Source: Pelagicoccus sp. SDUM812003
GTDB taxonomy: Bacteria > Verrucomicrobiota > Verrucomicrobiia > Opitutales > Opitutaceae
Assembly: GCF_031127815.1 (NCBI RefSeq)
Contig: NZ_JARXHY010000021.1
Coordinates: 1 to 64,000 of the forward strand
DNA: 64,000 nucleotides
Direction of reading: 5' to 3'
Numbering within the stretch: position 1 is the stretch's first letter; every line of letters begins with the position of its first letter. Below, one piece after another: positions 36,728-44,407 of this stretch. A program made the position numbers and the translations under genes. Below the pieces are notes generated by a model. That model was not told the origin of the DNA and did no database searches. It worked only from the letters and a program-made list of their open reading frames with translations.

Positions 36728-37639
36728 ATGGAAAATGCCATCCCCATCGTAGACTTCAGCGGAATGCTCGGCGACTCGATCGAGCGTCGAAAAGCGGTCG
36801 CAAGAGAGGTAGACCGCTGCGCTCGCGAGGTCGGTTTCATGTATTTGAAAAACTTCGGCATCGCGCCGGAAACCTTCGAAGCGCTGCGCGACACCGCGCA
36901 TCGATTCTTCAGCGCGAACCAGGATCTCAAGGAACGCTACCTTTTCGATCAGCGCCTCAACTTTGGCTACCATGCCATCGGCAAGGAGGGGCTCGATCCG
37001 AGCAAGCCGAAAGATCAAAAGGAGTCCTTCACAATGAGGGATGTATCCAGCATTGTGAGACACGCCGACCTGTGGCCAAGCCTGCTGTTCCGTCAGGTTA
37101 CGGCTGATTTCTACCATGATTGCCGTCGCCTCGCGGAACGACTCATGAGCGCCTTCGCCATGGCGCTCGATCTACCGGAGGATTTCTTCACCGACAAGCA
37201 CAGCGGACGCACCCAAACCTTGCGTCTGCTCCACTACCCTCCGAGCGAAACCCACGAAGAGGGCCAGCTCGGAGCTGGAGCCCACACGGACTACGGAACG
37301 CTCACCCTGCTCTATCAAGACAACACAGGCGGACTGGAGGTCATGAGCCAAACCGGAGAGTGGCTGCCAGCGCCTCCCCTGCCGGGAACGATCGTCATCA
37401 ATACCGGCGACCTGCTCGCGCGATGGACCAACGACGTCTACCGCTCGACTGCCCACCGCGTTCAAGTCCGCCCCTCCGCCGCGAAGAGCGGCCGACTATC
37501 GATCGCCTTTTTCAGCGATCCTGATCCGGACGTAGTTATAGACCCACTACCGTCCTGCATTAGCGAGGACAACCCCTCTCGCTACGCCGCAATCACCGCA
37601 GAGGAACACATCAACGCCAAGATCGCCGCGACCAACTGA
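36728..37639 (+). CDS. 2-oxoglutarate/Fe(II) dioxygenase, IPNS-like
   Basis: A 303-residue non-heme iron dioxygenase of the isopenicillin N synthase-like family. The iron ligands are His186 and Asp188 in AHTDYGTLTLL and His243 in STAHRV; the 2-oxoglutarate-binding pair is Arg256 and Ser258 in RLSIAFF. The N-terminal domain begins IPIVDFSG, as usual. I choose ATG 36728 over GTG 36701. The gene is 61 bases after allantoinase and 3 bases before a deaminase, on the same strand, so it is probably in the purine operon. The family includes fungal thymine 7-hydroxylase but also many unrelated hydroxylases. The known bacterial and fungal xanthine hydroxylase XanA is from a different (TauD) family. The substrate is unknown. 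Confidence 0.92.
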   Translation: MENAIPIVDFSGMLGDSIERRKAVAREVDRCAREVGFMYLKNFGIAPETFEALRDTAHRFFSANQDLKERYLFDQRLNFGYHAIGKEGLDPSKPKDQKESFTMRDVSSIVRHADLWPSLLFRQVTADFYHDCRRLAERLMSAFAMALDLPEDFFTDKHSGRTQTLRLLHYPPSETHEEGQLGAGAHTDYGTLTLLYQDNTGGLEVMSQTGEWLPAPPLPGTIVINTGDLLARWTNDVYRSTAHRVQVRPSAAKSGRLSIAFFSDPDPDVVIDPLPSCISEDNPSRYAAITAEEHINAKIAATN

Positions 37640-37642
37640 TTC

Positions 37643-38116
37643 ATGACTCGAAAGCAAATGCTATCCCACCTGCGAGCCTGCAACGAAGTCGCAGCTATCG
37701 CCGTCGCCAACGGAAACCACCCATTCGGCGCAGTGCTGGTCGCTCCGGACGACGAGGAGATCCTGCTCACCCAGGGAAACGTCGACACCGTGCGCCACGC
37801 TGAAACCGAGCTTTCTCGCTACGCGTCCAGCCTTTTCCCCAGCGACTACCTCTGGAACTGCACTTTGGTCAGCAGCTTCGAACCCTGCGCCATGTGCTCG
37901 GGCACGCTGTACTGGGCGAACATCGGACAGCTCGTCTATGGCGTATCCGAAAAACGGTTGCTAGAGGTCACCGGTTCCGACGATCGAAACCCCACGCTGA
38001 GCCTCACCTGCCGAAACGTTTTACGCTCGGGACAAAAACGCATCAAAATCCACGGACCGTTTCCCGAGATCGAAGACGAACTGCTCTCGCTGCACGCCGA
38101 TTTCTGGCACCATTGA
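37643..38116 (+). CDS. Nucleobase/nucleoside deaminase, CDA fold
   Basis: A 157-residue zinc deaminase of the cytidine deaminase superfamily. The zinc site is complete: His52-Ala-Glu54 and Pro81-Cys82-Ala-Met-Cys85. The size and PCAMCSGTLYWANIGQLVYGVS are close to the guanine deaminase/tRNA adenosine deaminase branch, and B. subtilis GuaD has the same length. A tRNA-editing role (TadA) is less likely given the operon and the text after the zinc site. It is the last gene of the purine operon. With the amidohydrolase GuaD already at the operon start, this enzyme may use another aminated purine or be a second guanine deaminase. Confidence 0.92.
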   Translation: MTRKQMLSHLRACNEVAAIAVANGNHPFGAVLVAPDDEEILLTQGNVDTVRHAETELSRYASSLFPSDYLWNCTLVSSFEPCAMCSGTLYWANIGQLVYGVSEKRLLEVTGSDDRNPTLSLTCRNVLRSGQKRIKIHGPFPEIEDELLSLHADFWHH

Positions 38117-38130
38117 GTAGGCGATCGCAG

Positions 38131-38799
38131 CTAGCACACGCTTTCCACATCGCCTTTGGCTGTCCAGGACCCAGTGATCCAGCGCACGATCAGGTAGACC
38201 ATCGGCGTATCCACGATGGCGACAAGCATCTTGAGCAGATAGGATCCGAGAATCACCTTCGGCAACACCTCGTTGGGAATCACGCCGTAGAACGCGATGA
38301 CGTAGAAAATCGATGTATCCAAAAGCTGGGAACCGAAGGTCGACGCGTTGTTTCGCAGCCAGAGGTATCGCTGGCCTGTTTTTCGTTTCACCCATTCGAA
38401 TACATAGATATCCCAAAGCTGGGCTACCATCGTGGCCACTAGGGACCCGGCTACGATACGAGGGGCTCCCTGGAACAGGACTCGATACGCCTCGTTGTTT
38501 TCCCAGCCTTCGGCGGGTGGCAGCTGCACGCCTATGAAAAGCATCAGCGTGCAAAAGAGGTAGACGACCACCCCCATGTAGACCATGGAACGAGCCCGCT
38601 TGGCTCCCCAGATCTCCGCGACCGCATCGGTGCAGGGAAAGGTGAGAGCGTGCACGAACGAACCATAGCTAAAGGCCAAAGTTCCCAGCCCCATCCAGGC
38701 AAGATCCAAGGGGACCAGCTTCACCGTCAGACTCTGGAGCATCCCCCAGAAGCCGACGTAAAAGCCAAACAGGACGAGGTATTTGCTTTCGCGACTCAT
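38131..38799 (-). CDS. Queuosine precursor transporter family (YhhQ/VUT)
   Basis: A 222-residue inner-membrane protein with about six helices of the VUT/YhhQ (DUF165) family, whose E. coli member imports the 7-deazaguanine queuosine precursors preQ0 and preQ1. Typical segments are FPCTDAVAEIWGAKRARSMV, LVATMVAQLWDIYVFEW and RNNASTFGSQLLDTSIFYVI. The gene is convergent with the purine operon, 14 bases away. I looked upstream (38800-38951) for a preQ1 riboswitch and did not see one. A 7-deazapurine importer beside purine genes is fitting, but the link may be accidental. Confidence 0.92.
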   Translation of the reverse strand: MSRESKYLVLFGFYVGFWGMLQSLTVKLVPLDLAWMGLGTLAFSYGSFVHALTFPCTDAVAEIWGAKRARSMVYMGVVVYLFCTLMLFIGVQLPPAEGWENNEAYRVLFQGAPRIVAGSLVATMVAQLWDIYVFEWVKRKTGQRYLWLRNNASTFGSQLLDTSIFYVIAFYGVIPNEVLPKVILGSYLLKMLVAIVDTPMVYLIVRWITGSWTAKGDVESVC

Positions 38800-38951
38800 A
38801 CAAAGTCGCCCTTGAGCAGGTTAAGCGCCCGGAGAGCTTTCGAGCGCCGATCCACATACGCTTCTCGACCTGTCAACACGCTCCGATCCCCGGCCTGATT
38901 CTTCCGTATCCATCGGGCGAATCTGGTAGGGTTTGTGCTCACGGAATCGCG

Positions 38952-40319
38952 ATGCTAGTCGAAACGCCGCCCCCTGAAGCTTCTTCCTCGAAACCGGCCG
39001 TGGCAGGGCAAAGCTCCCTGCTCTACCCGCACGATTCCACGATGCCAGCCCCTAAAGCCCTGCTCGCAGGATTCCAGCAGGTCATCGCCATGTTCGTGGG
39101 CTGCATCACGCCAGTGCTCATCTTCTGCTCGGTCGTGGACGTGAGCGACGCCGACCAGCGCTACATGATCAGCATGGCCCTTTTCGCTTCGGGAGTCGGC
39201 ACCTTTCTGCAAGCCAAGCGCTTCGGCATGATAGGCTCGGGATTGCTTTCGGTAAACGGAACCAGTTTCGCCTACGTCGACCTCCTGCTCCGAGCTGGCA
39301 GCGAAGGCGGCGTCCCACTGGCTTGCGGCATGGCCCTCGCAGCGGTTCCCGTGCAGTTCGCCCTCGCCTTCTTCCTGCCAAAGCTTCGCTCGATCATCTC
39401 CCCGCTGGTTGCCGGTATCGTGGTTCTGATCATCGGCTTAGACCTTATCCCCGTGGCTGGCTACTACATCGCGGGCGATCTGGGGGAAGGCATCAGCTGG
39501 AGCGTCAACGCCTCTATCGCTTCGCTCGTGGTCCTGGCCCTGCTGCTTTCCCAACTCTCGGCCAAACCCTTGCTGCGCATGAGCGCCCCTATCATCGCCA
39601 TCCTAGCAGGATACGCCCTGAGCGCGGCGCTCGGGATCATCCAATGGCCGGCCACGGACAGCGAACAATGGATCGTGCTCCCACAAGCGCTTCCCTTCGG
39701 ACTGGATTTCAAATGGGAGCTTCTTTTGCCCTTCGCCATCATCTACATCGTCTCCTCCATCGAGGCGATCGGCGACCTGTCAGCGACCGCGAGCCTCTCC
39801 GGCCTAAAAACGCATGGCAGCGACTTCTGGAAGCGGGTGCGCGGCGGCATTCTTTCCGACGCCATCACCAGCGCCTTCGCATCGTTGTTAAACGTCTTCC
39901 CGACCGCCACCTTCTCCCAAAACAACGGGGTGATCCAGCTCACGGGGGTAGGCAGCCGAAAGGTCGGATTCTACGTCTCAGGAATCCTGATACTGACCGC
40001 CTTGCTTCCTCAAACCGGCTACCTTTTCAGCATCATGCCCAGTCCCGTGCTGGGCGGGGTCACACTGGTGCTCTTCGGCATGATCGCTACCGCCGGATTT
40101 CGCATGATCGTAGGAGCGGGCCTGGACAACTCCGCCATGCTCATTCTCGCCATCAGCCTCGGGCTCGCCTTCAGCATCCCCAGCCAGGAAGACTTCGTCG
40201 CCAGCCTGCCCGAGTTTCTCTCGGCCATCTTTTCATCCAAAGTGGCGACTGGTGGTCTGACCGCCATGATCATGACTCTGGCCCTCGCCTCGACACGAAA
40301 GCTGCGAGCCGCCTCGTAG
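38952..40319 (+). CDS. NCS2 xanthine/urate permease
   Basis: A 455-residue nucleobase:cation symporter of the NCS2 family with 12-14 helices. The family signature is FPTATFSQNNGVIQLTGVGS, and the second conserved block IYIVSSIEAIGDLSATA holds the glutamate of the binding site. The text agrees with the xanthine and urate branch (XanP/XanQ, UacT, PucJ/PucK) more than with uracil permeases. With XDH and PuuD encoded nearby, it should import xanthine or urate into the cytoplasm. A soluble N-terminus of about 35 residues precedes the first helix. Confidence 0.94.
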   Translation: MLVETPPPEASSSKPAVAGQSSLLYPHDSTMPAPKALLAGFQQVIAMFVGCITPVLIFCSVVDVSDADQRYMISMALFASGVGTFLQAKRFGMIGSGLLSVNGTSFAYVDLLLRAGSEGGVPLACGMALAAVPVQFALAFFLPKLRSIISPLVAGIVVLIIGLDLIPVAGYYIAGDLGEGISWSVNASIASLVVLALLLSQLSAKPLLRMSAPIIAILAGYALSAALGIIQWPATDSEQWIVLPQALPFGLDFKWELLLPFAIIYIVSSIEAIGDLSATASLSGLKTHGSDFWKRVRGGILSDAITSAFASLLNVFPTATFSQNNGVIQLTGVGSRKVGFYVSGILILTALLPQTGYLFSIMPSPVLGGVTLVLFGMIATAGFRMIVGAGLDNSAMLILAISLGLAFSIPSQEDFVASLPEFLSAIFSSKVATGGLTAMIMTLALASTRKLRAAS

Positions 40320-40461
40320 GAGGAGCCGTCAAAAAAAGCGTACCACTAGCCCGCAGCGCCTGCGCCCTGGCGCGTTCGTCCAGCCGGAGGCTCGTTCGCA
40401 AAACCGAAAAGCTCATTGCCCCCAAGCCTTGGAAAGCAAATGATGCCATCCTTCTCCGATC

Positions 40462-41472
40462 ATGCCAGTTCGAATCAAGAATCTCCTCGCCAGCCAAAGC
40501 TTCACTCTCGCTCTGGTCGGCGCCGTTGTAGTTGCCATTCTCCTACCGGACCTCGGCGTAAAGGGAGGACCGCTTCGGGCCGAGCTCACCACCAAGATCG
40601 CCGTTTTCCTGACCTTCCTTCTGCAGGGCCTTTCGCTACCTACCCGTCAGATCGCCGCCAGCGCCGCCAAGTTCAAGATCCACTTCTATTGCCAGGTCGC
40701 GAACTTCGTGATCGCCCCCCTGCTCATGCTGGGCTATCTTCCCCTTGTAGGGATGTTTCTGATACCAGACATACATCCAGGCTTCCTCTACCTCGCCGCC
40801 CTGCCGACCACCATTTCGTCAGCCATCGTGATGACTTCCTCCAGCGGCGGGGACGGATCGACCGCGCTCTTCTCCACTACGCTCTCGAATATCCTGGGCA
40901 TATTCATCACCCCTACGCTCTGCGCCTTCCTCCTTGCGACGGGTCCCAGTCAGGGAGGGTCGCTTGGCGAGCTCATCGGAAAACTCTCGCTGCTGGTCCT
41001 GCTGCCCATCGTAGTTGGCCAACTGCTACGTCCATTCGTTCGCGAATGGGTAAACCGCTCCAAGAAGCTCTTCAAGCGCCTTAGCAACGGCTTCATCGTA
41101 TTCATCGTGTACGCGGCATTCTGCCAGAGCGTGAAAAACGGGATCTGGCTGCAAATCGGGGCTCCTGCGGTGCTCGCCACTCTCGTCGTCACCCTGGTCT
41201 TTCTGCTCCTCTTTTCGTCCGTGGTGTGGTTTGGCTCGAAACTGATCACGAGCCGCCGCCCCGAGCGAATCGCCGCCTTCTTTTGCGGTTCTCAAAAAAC
41301 GCTGGCCACCGGCGTCCCGATGGCATCGGTCATTTTCGCCAATCAAAGCGGAAGCATGGCGGCGGTCTCCATCGGGTTGATCATTCTCCCACTGATGTGC
41401 TACCACCCGCTGCAGCTCATACTGGCAGGCCTGCTCTCGCCTCGTTTCACCAAGTGGGCTGAAGAAGCCTAA
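40462..41472 (+). CDS. SLC10A7/YfeH-like sodium-dependent transporter
   Basis: A 336-residue inner-membrane protein with about ten helices of the bile acid:sodium symporter superfamily, P7/YfeH branch. It shows KIAVFLTFLLQGLSLPTRQI, ALPTTISSAIVMTSSSGGD and the late GSQKTLATGVPMASVIF, which match the two sodium-binding crossing regions. Substrates of this bacterial branch are largely unknown. It lies 142 bases after the xanthine/urate permease on the same strand, so shared expression is possible but not certain. The TonB receptor gene downstream is convergent. Confidence 0.9.
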   Translation: MPVRIKNLLASQSFTLALVGAVVVAILLPDLGVKGGPLRAELTTKIAVFLTFLLQGLSLPTRQIAASAAKFKIHFYCQVANFVIAPLLMLGYLPLVGMFLIPDIHPGFLYLAALPTTISSAIVMTSSSGGDGSTALFSTTLSNILGIFITPTLCAFLLATGPSQGGSLGELIGKLSLLVLLPIVVGQLLRPFVREWVNRSKKLFKRLSNGFIVFIVYAAFCQSVKNGIWLQIGAPAVLATLVVTLVFLLLFSSVVWFGSKLITSRRPERIAAFFCGSQKTLATGVPMASVIFANQSGSMAAVSIGLIILPLMCYHPLQLILAGLLSPRFTKWAEEA

Positions 41473-41599
41473 GCGCTCGCTTCGAGATGCGCCCCCGAGA
41501 CGCTCGATGGGCGCAGATGCGTCGTCAACGGTCGGCCCGGCGCCAGTCGGCACTCCCGCTTTCCGATGCGCGGCCCCTCGTCTTCAGCCGTGAGGGCAT

Positions 41600-41634
41600 A
41601 AAGAAAGCGGCCGCCTTCCGAAGAGGGCAGCCGC
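41600..41634 (-). terminator. Terminator of siderophore-type receptor gene
   Basis: GCGGC-CGCC (41607-41615) pairs with GGGCA-GCCGC (41625-41634) with one bulged region, followed on the minus strand by TTTCTTT. It lies 33 bases after the stop of the receptor gene at 41667. Confidence 0.7.
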
Positions 41635-41666
41635 TGTAGCTCAGAGTTAGATGTCCTGTCGAAAAG

Positions 41667-44186
41667 CTAGAACGAGTACTTAGCCGAGAGCTCGAAGCGA
41701 GCTGGCTGACGGGGAAGGATGGAACCGTTTCCGTATCCGGAATTGTTTACATCCCAATTCTCCTCGTCCGTCACGTTGAAGATGGTGAGCTTGTAGGCCC
41801 AGTTTTCGTACTCGTAAGTGAAGCTCAAGTCCGCTTCGTATTGGAATCCCAATACAGCGGTATTGGCGGTGAGGATGTAGTCTTCACCTCCGTTGGCGCC
41901 GGTAAGGTCCGGAACCGCGATCTCGAAATCCGAGTAGCCGGAATAGGTATCGCCCCAGCCGATGAAGCCGAGCGTCATGCCAAATCCGTTATCCCATTTG
42001 TAGCGAATCAAGCTGTTGACCAGCTTCTCCGGGATGCCAGGCGCCGGCACGAGCTCGCTCGGAGCGAGGAACAGCGGAGAGATGTAGATGCCGCCCGTTT
42101 CGTCCGCTCGGTCGATGGTGTAGGGAGAGGCGAAGAAACCAGCGGTACGCTCCGCATCCATGTAGCTGAATCCAAGGGTGGCGAAGAGGTTCCGATTCGG
42201 CTGATAGTTGAACTCGATTTCGTAGGCGTCGATGAATACCTGGTCGACCGATCCGTCGATATTTCGCTCGGTGAACTCGCGATCCACGAGAGCCGCGTTC
42301 AGGAAGAACTTGCCATCAGCGAAAACGAACTTGGTTCCGAATTCGAGCAGGTCGCTCTCCTGGGTATCGCCAAAGCTGGACGGCAGAATACGTCCCCCTG
42401 TATCCACGCTGTAGGTCTCGCTGAAGTTGTAGGTGGCGTAGAGCGTGGAGATTTCCGAAGGCTTGTAGATGAAGCTGAGGTTGTAGTTGTCCAGCTCCGT
42501 GCTCTCATCGAGCAGGTAGCCGCGCTCCGCCATGTCGTCGGCGATGGTTCCGTCGCCGCTGAAATCGAAGGATCCCGATTCTCCGAGCACCGGGTGAACT
42601 TCTTCCGCATCGACGAAGTCGGTGGTGAAGCCAGCCAGCACGCTGAAGGTGTCGTTTAGCTTGAGATCGAACTGGGCGAACGGACCGAAGATGAAATTCT
42701 TGCCGTCGCCGCCGGTGACGTACGGCACGTCGGCAAAGGCGTCGATGCCGATGTACCAGTGGTCGAGCACACCGCGAGGCTCTTCGTCGAAAACCCATGC
42801 GGCGCTTCCGAGGAAGCCTTGATCGGGCACGCGTCGGGTGTCCGGATCGCGGGTCATATCCCAGAAGTTGACCGGCTCGTTGTAGAAGTGATTCGCCGAC
42901 CAGATGTCGTCGTAGCGAAGGCGAACGCCGGCGTTGATATCGAAGGAGCTTTCGTCGCCGAACTCGTTGTTGAAGCGAATCTCGGTGCGGTTCTCAAAGG
43001 CGATGTTGTCGCGCAACAGCTCGGAGTAGTGATAGGACGAAAAGGTCTGGCGATCCTTCCAGGAGAAGAAGGTCTTGTTGACCAGATCGAAATTCTCCAG
43101 CTTCAAGGTCTGGTCGACACCGCCACTTACCATGCGTCCGAAGGAGTCGTCTCCCGGAGCGGCAAGCTTCCAGGTGCGATCCACCGGCACGGGGTTGTCG
43201 AGGTCGGGCAGAGCGATGGTGGCGAAGCCGGCGCCTCCGAACTGGCTGGCATAGTCCACACCCGGCGTCCCCGCCCAGAAGCCCGCGCCATTGCCCAGCA
43301 TGGCGATGTAGTCCAGATACTCCTGATCGGTCTGAGCGTTCGGCAAATACAAGCCATTGTCCACCAGGTCCTGAGATACGCGATTGATGCCCCAGTTCTC
43401 GGTGTAGTCCGCCTGGAAATACTCGATGTTCGCCTCAAGCGTATACTTCTCGTTGGGGCGGTAGGTCAGGGCGAAGTAGAGGGCTTGCGAGTTCTGCTTC
43501 CAGAGCTCCCAGTAGCCGTCCCACTCCTTTCCTTCGTAGGATACGCGATAGGCCAGCTTGTCGCTCACCGGCTTGCTGTAGTCCACGTTCCAGGTGTACT
43601 GGTCGTAGGAACCGACGCTCACGCCGAAGGAGCCTCGCTCCGCGTCGAAGTAAGGCTTCTTGGTGATGAGGTCCGCATAGCCGCCCAGGTAGTTGGTCGT
43701 TCCATACACCACGCCAGCAGGTCCCTTCACGATGTTGACCGATTCGACCGCGTTGAAGTTGACCGGCAGTCCGTTTCCATTCACCGAGCCGCCGCGGCGC
43801 ATGCCGTTCACGAAAAGGTCCGCTTCCTGGCCGCGCAGGTTGGGCGTGGAGGGCGAGCCGAAATTTGTCTTAGTATAGGAGCTGGACGTGAGCTTGGAAA
43901 AGTCGCGCACGTCCTTGATCGCGATGGAGTCCAATTGCTCTCGCGAGATGATGGTGACGTTTCGCGGCGTATCCAGAATGCTGCGATCCGTGCCGTACAC
44001 GGAGTTGAAGGGTCGTGAGGTTGGAAGGATGTTCTCCTCGATGGGCACTTCCTCCGAGATGAAGGCGTCCAGTTCCTCCGGCTCCTCGTCTTGGGCAAAA
44101 AGGCCTGCGCTGAGCACGCTTGCGGAAACAAGCGCGGGCAACATGCGGGCCGCTCGTCGTATCTGTTGTTTATTTGATTCGTGCAT
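41667..44186 (-). CDS. TonB-dependent receptor, siderophore (FhuA/FecA) type
   Basis: An 839-residue outer-membrane receptor. The signal peptide is AARMLPALVSASVLSAGLFA; the TonB box is probably ELDAFISEE. The plug reads TPRNVTIISREQLD, NLRGQEADLFVNGMRRG and VNIVKGPAGVVYG, as in TonB-dependent siderophore receptors, and the barrel ends FELSAKYSF. Receptors of this form with PIEENILPTSRPF are common in Opitutales. It stands between purine permease and adenine deaminase genes, so a purine-like or iron-chelate ligand are both possible. Two hairpins lie directly before its start codon. Confidence 0.94.
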   Translation of the reverse strand: MHESNKQQIRRAARMLPALVSASVLSAGLFAQDEEPEELDAFISEEVPIEENILPTSRPFNSVYGTDRSILDTPRNVTIISREQLDSIAIKDVRDFSKLTSSSYTKTNFGSPSTPNLRGQEADLFVNGMRRGGSVNGNGLPVNFNAVESVNIVKGPAGVVYGTTNYLGGYADLITKKPYFDAERGSFGVSVGSYDQYTWNVDYSKPVSDKLAYRVSYEGKEWDGYWELWKQNSQALYFALTYRPNEKYTLEANIEYFQADYTENWGINRVSQDLVDNGLYLPNAQTDQEYLDYIAMLGNGAGFWAGTPGVDYASQFGGAGFATIALPDLDNPVPVDRTWKLAAPGDDSFGRMVSGGVDQTLKLENFDLVNKTFFSWKDRQTFSSYHYSELLRDNIAFENRTEIRFNNEFGDESSFDINAGVRLRYDDIWSANHFYNEPVNFWDMTRDPDTRRVPDQGFLGSAAWVFDEEPRGVLDHWYIGIDAFADVPYVTGGDGKNFIFGPFAQFDLKLNDTFSVLAGFTTDFVDAEEVHPVLGESGSFDFSGDGTIADDMAERGYLLDESTELDNYNLSFIYKPSEISTLYATYNFSETYSVDTGGRILPSSFGDTQESDLLEFGTKFVFADGKFFLNAALVDREFTERNIDGSVDQVFIDAYEIEFNYQPNRNLFATLGFSYMDAERTAGFFASPYTIDRADETGGIYISPLFLAPSELVPAPGIPEKLVNSLIRYKWDNGFGMTLGFIGWGDTYSGYSDFEIAVPDLTGANGGEDYILTANTAVLGFQYEADLSFTYEYENWAYKLTIFNVTDEENWDVNNSGYGNGSILPRQPARFELSAKYSF

Positions 44187-44227
44187 GACTGATAAGGTTC
44201 AGTCCCTCTAGCAGACCCCGTGCTAGA
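44187..44227 (-). promoter_or_regulatory. Two hairpins directly before receptor start codon
   Basis: TCTAGCA (44207-44213) pairs with TGCTAGA (44221-44227) around a 7-base loop. Two bases further, GACTGA (44187-44192) pairs with TCAGTC (44199-44204) around 6 bases and abuts the start codon at 44186. No Shine-Dalgarno motif is visible, so this leader structure may influence translation of the receptor. Confidence 0.45.
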
Positions 44228-44407
44228 CCTGTGCATTGGTTCGCATTTTCCCCGCTTTTTTATTTTTGCTCAAGTGTGCCGAGCCCGAATCTCCATGAAG
44301 GGCTTTTTTGAATACAAAGCTCCGCCTCGCCCTGCTTTCTGTAAAAGAAAACAGACCCTCCCCTCGTAGAAACTTGAATTTGGCTCAACTTTGGGCGGCT
44401 GACGTCC

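Noticed and set aside
38800-38951. preQ1 riboswitch before the VUT/YhhQ transporter
   Set aside because: The short pseudoknot pattern with a C-rich loop and A-rich tail was not found.
42759-44018. A 419-codon open frame on the plus strand opposite the siderophore-type receptor
   Set aside because: It is antisense to a clear receptor gene, rich in Val, Arg and His in the way of shadow frames, and matches no family.
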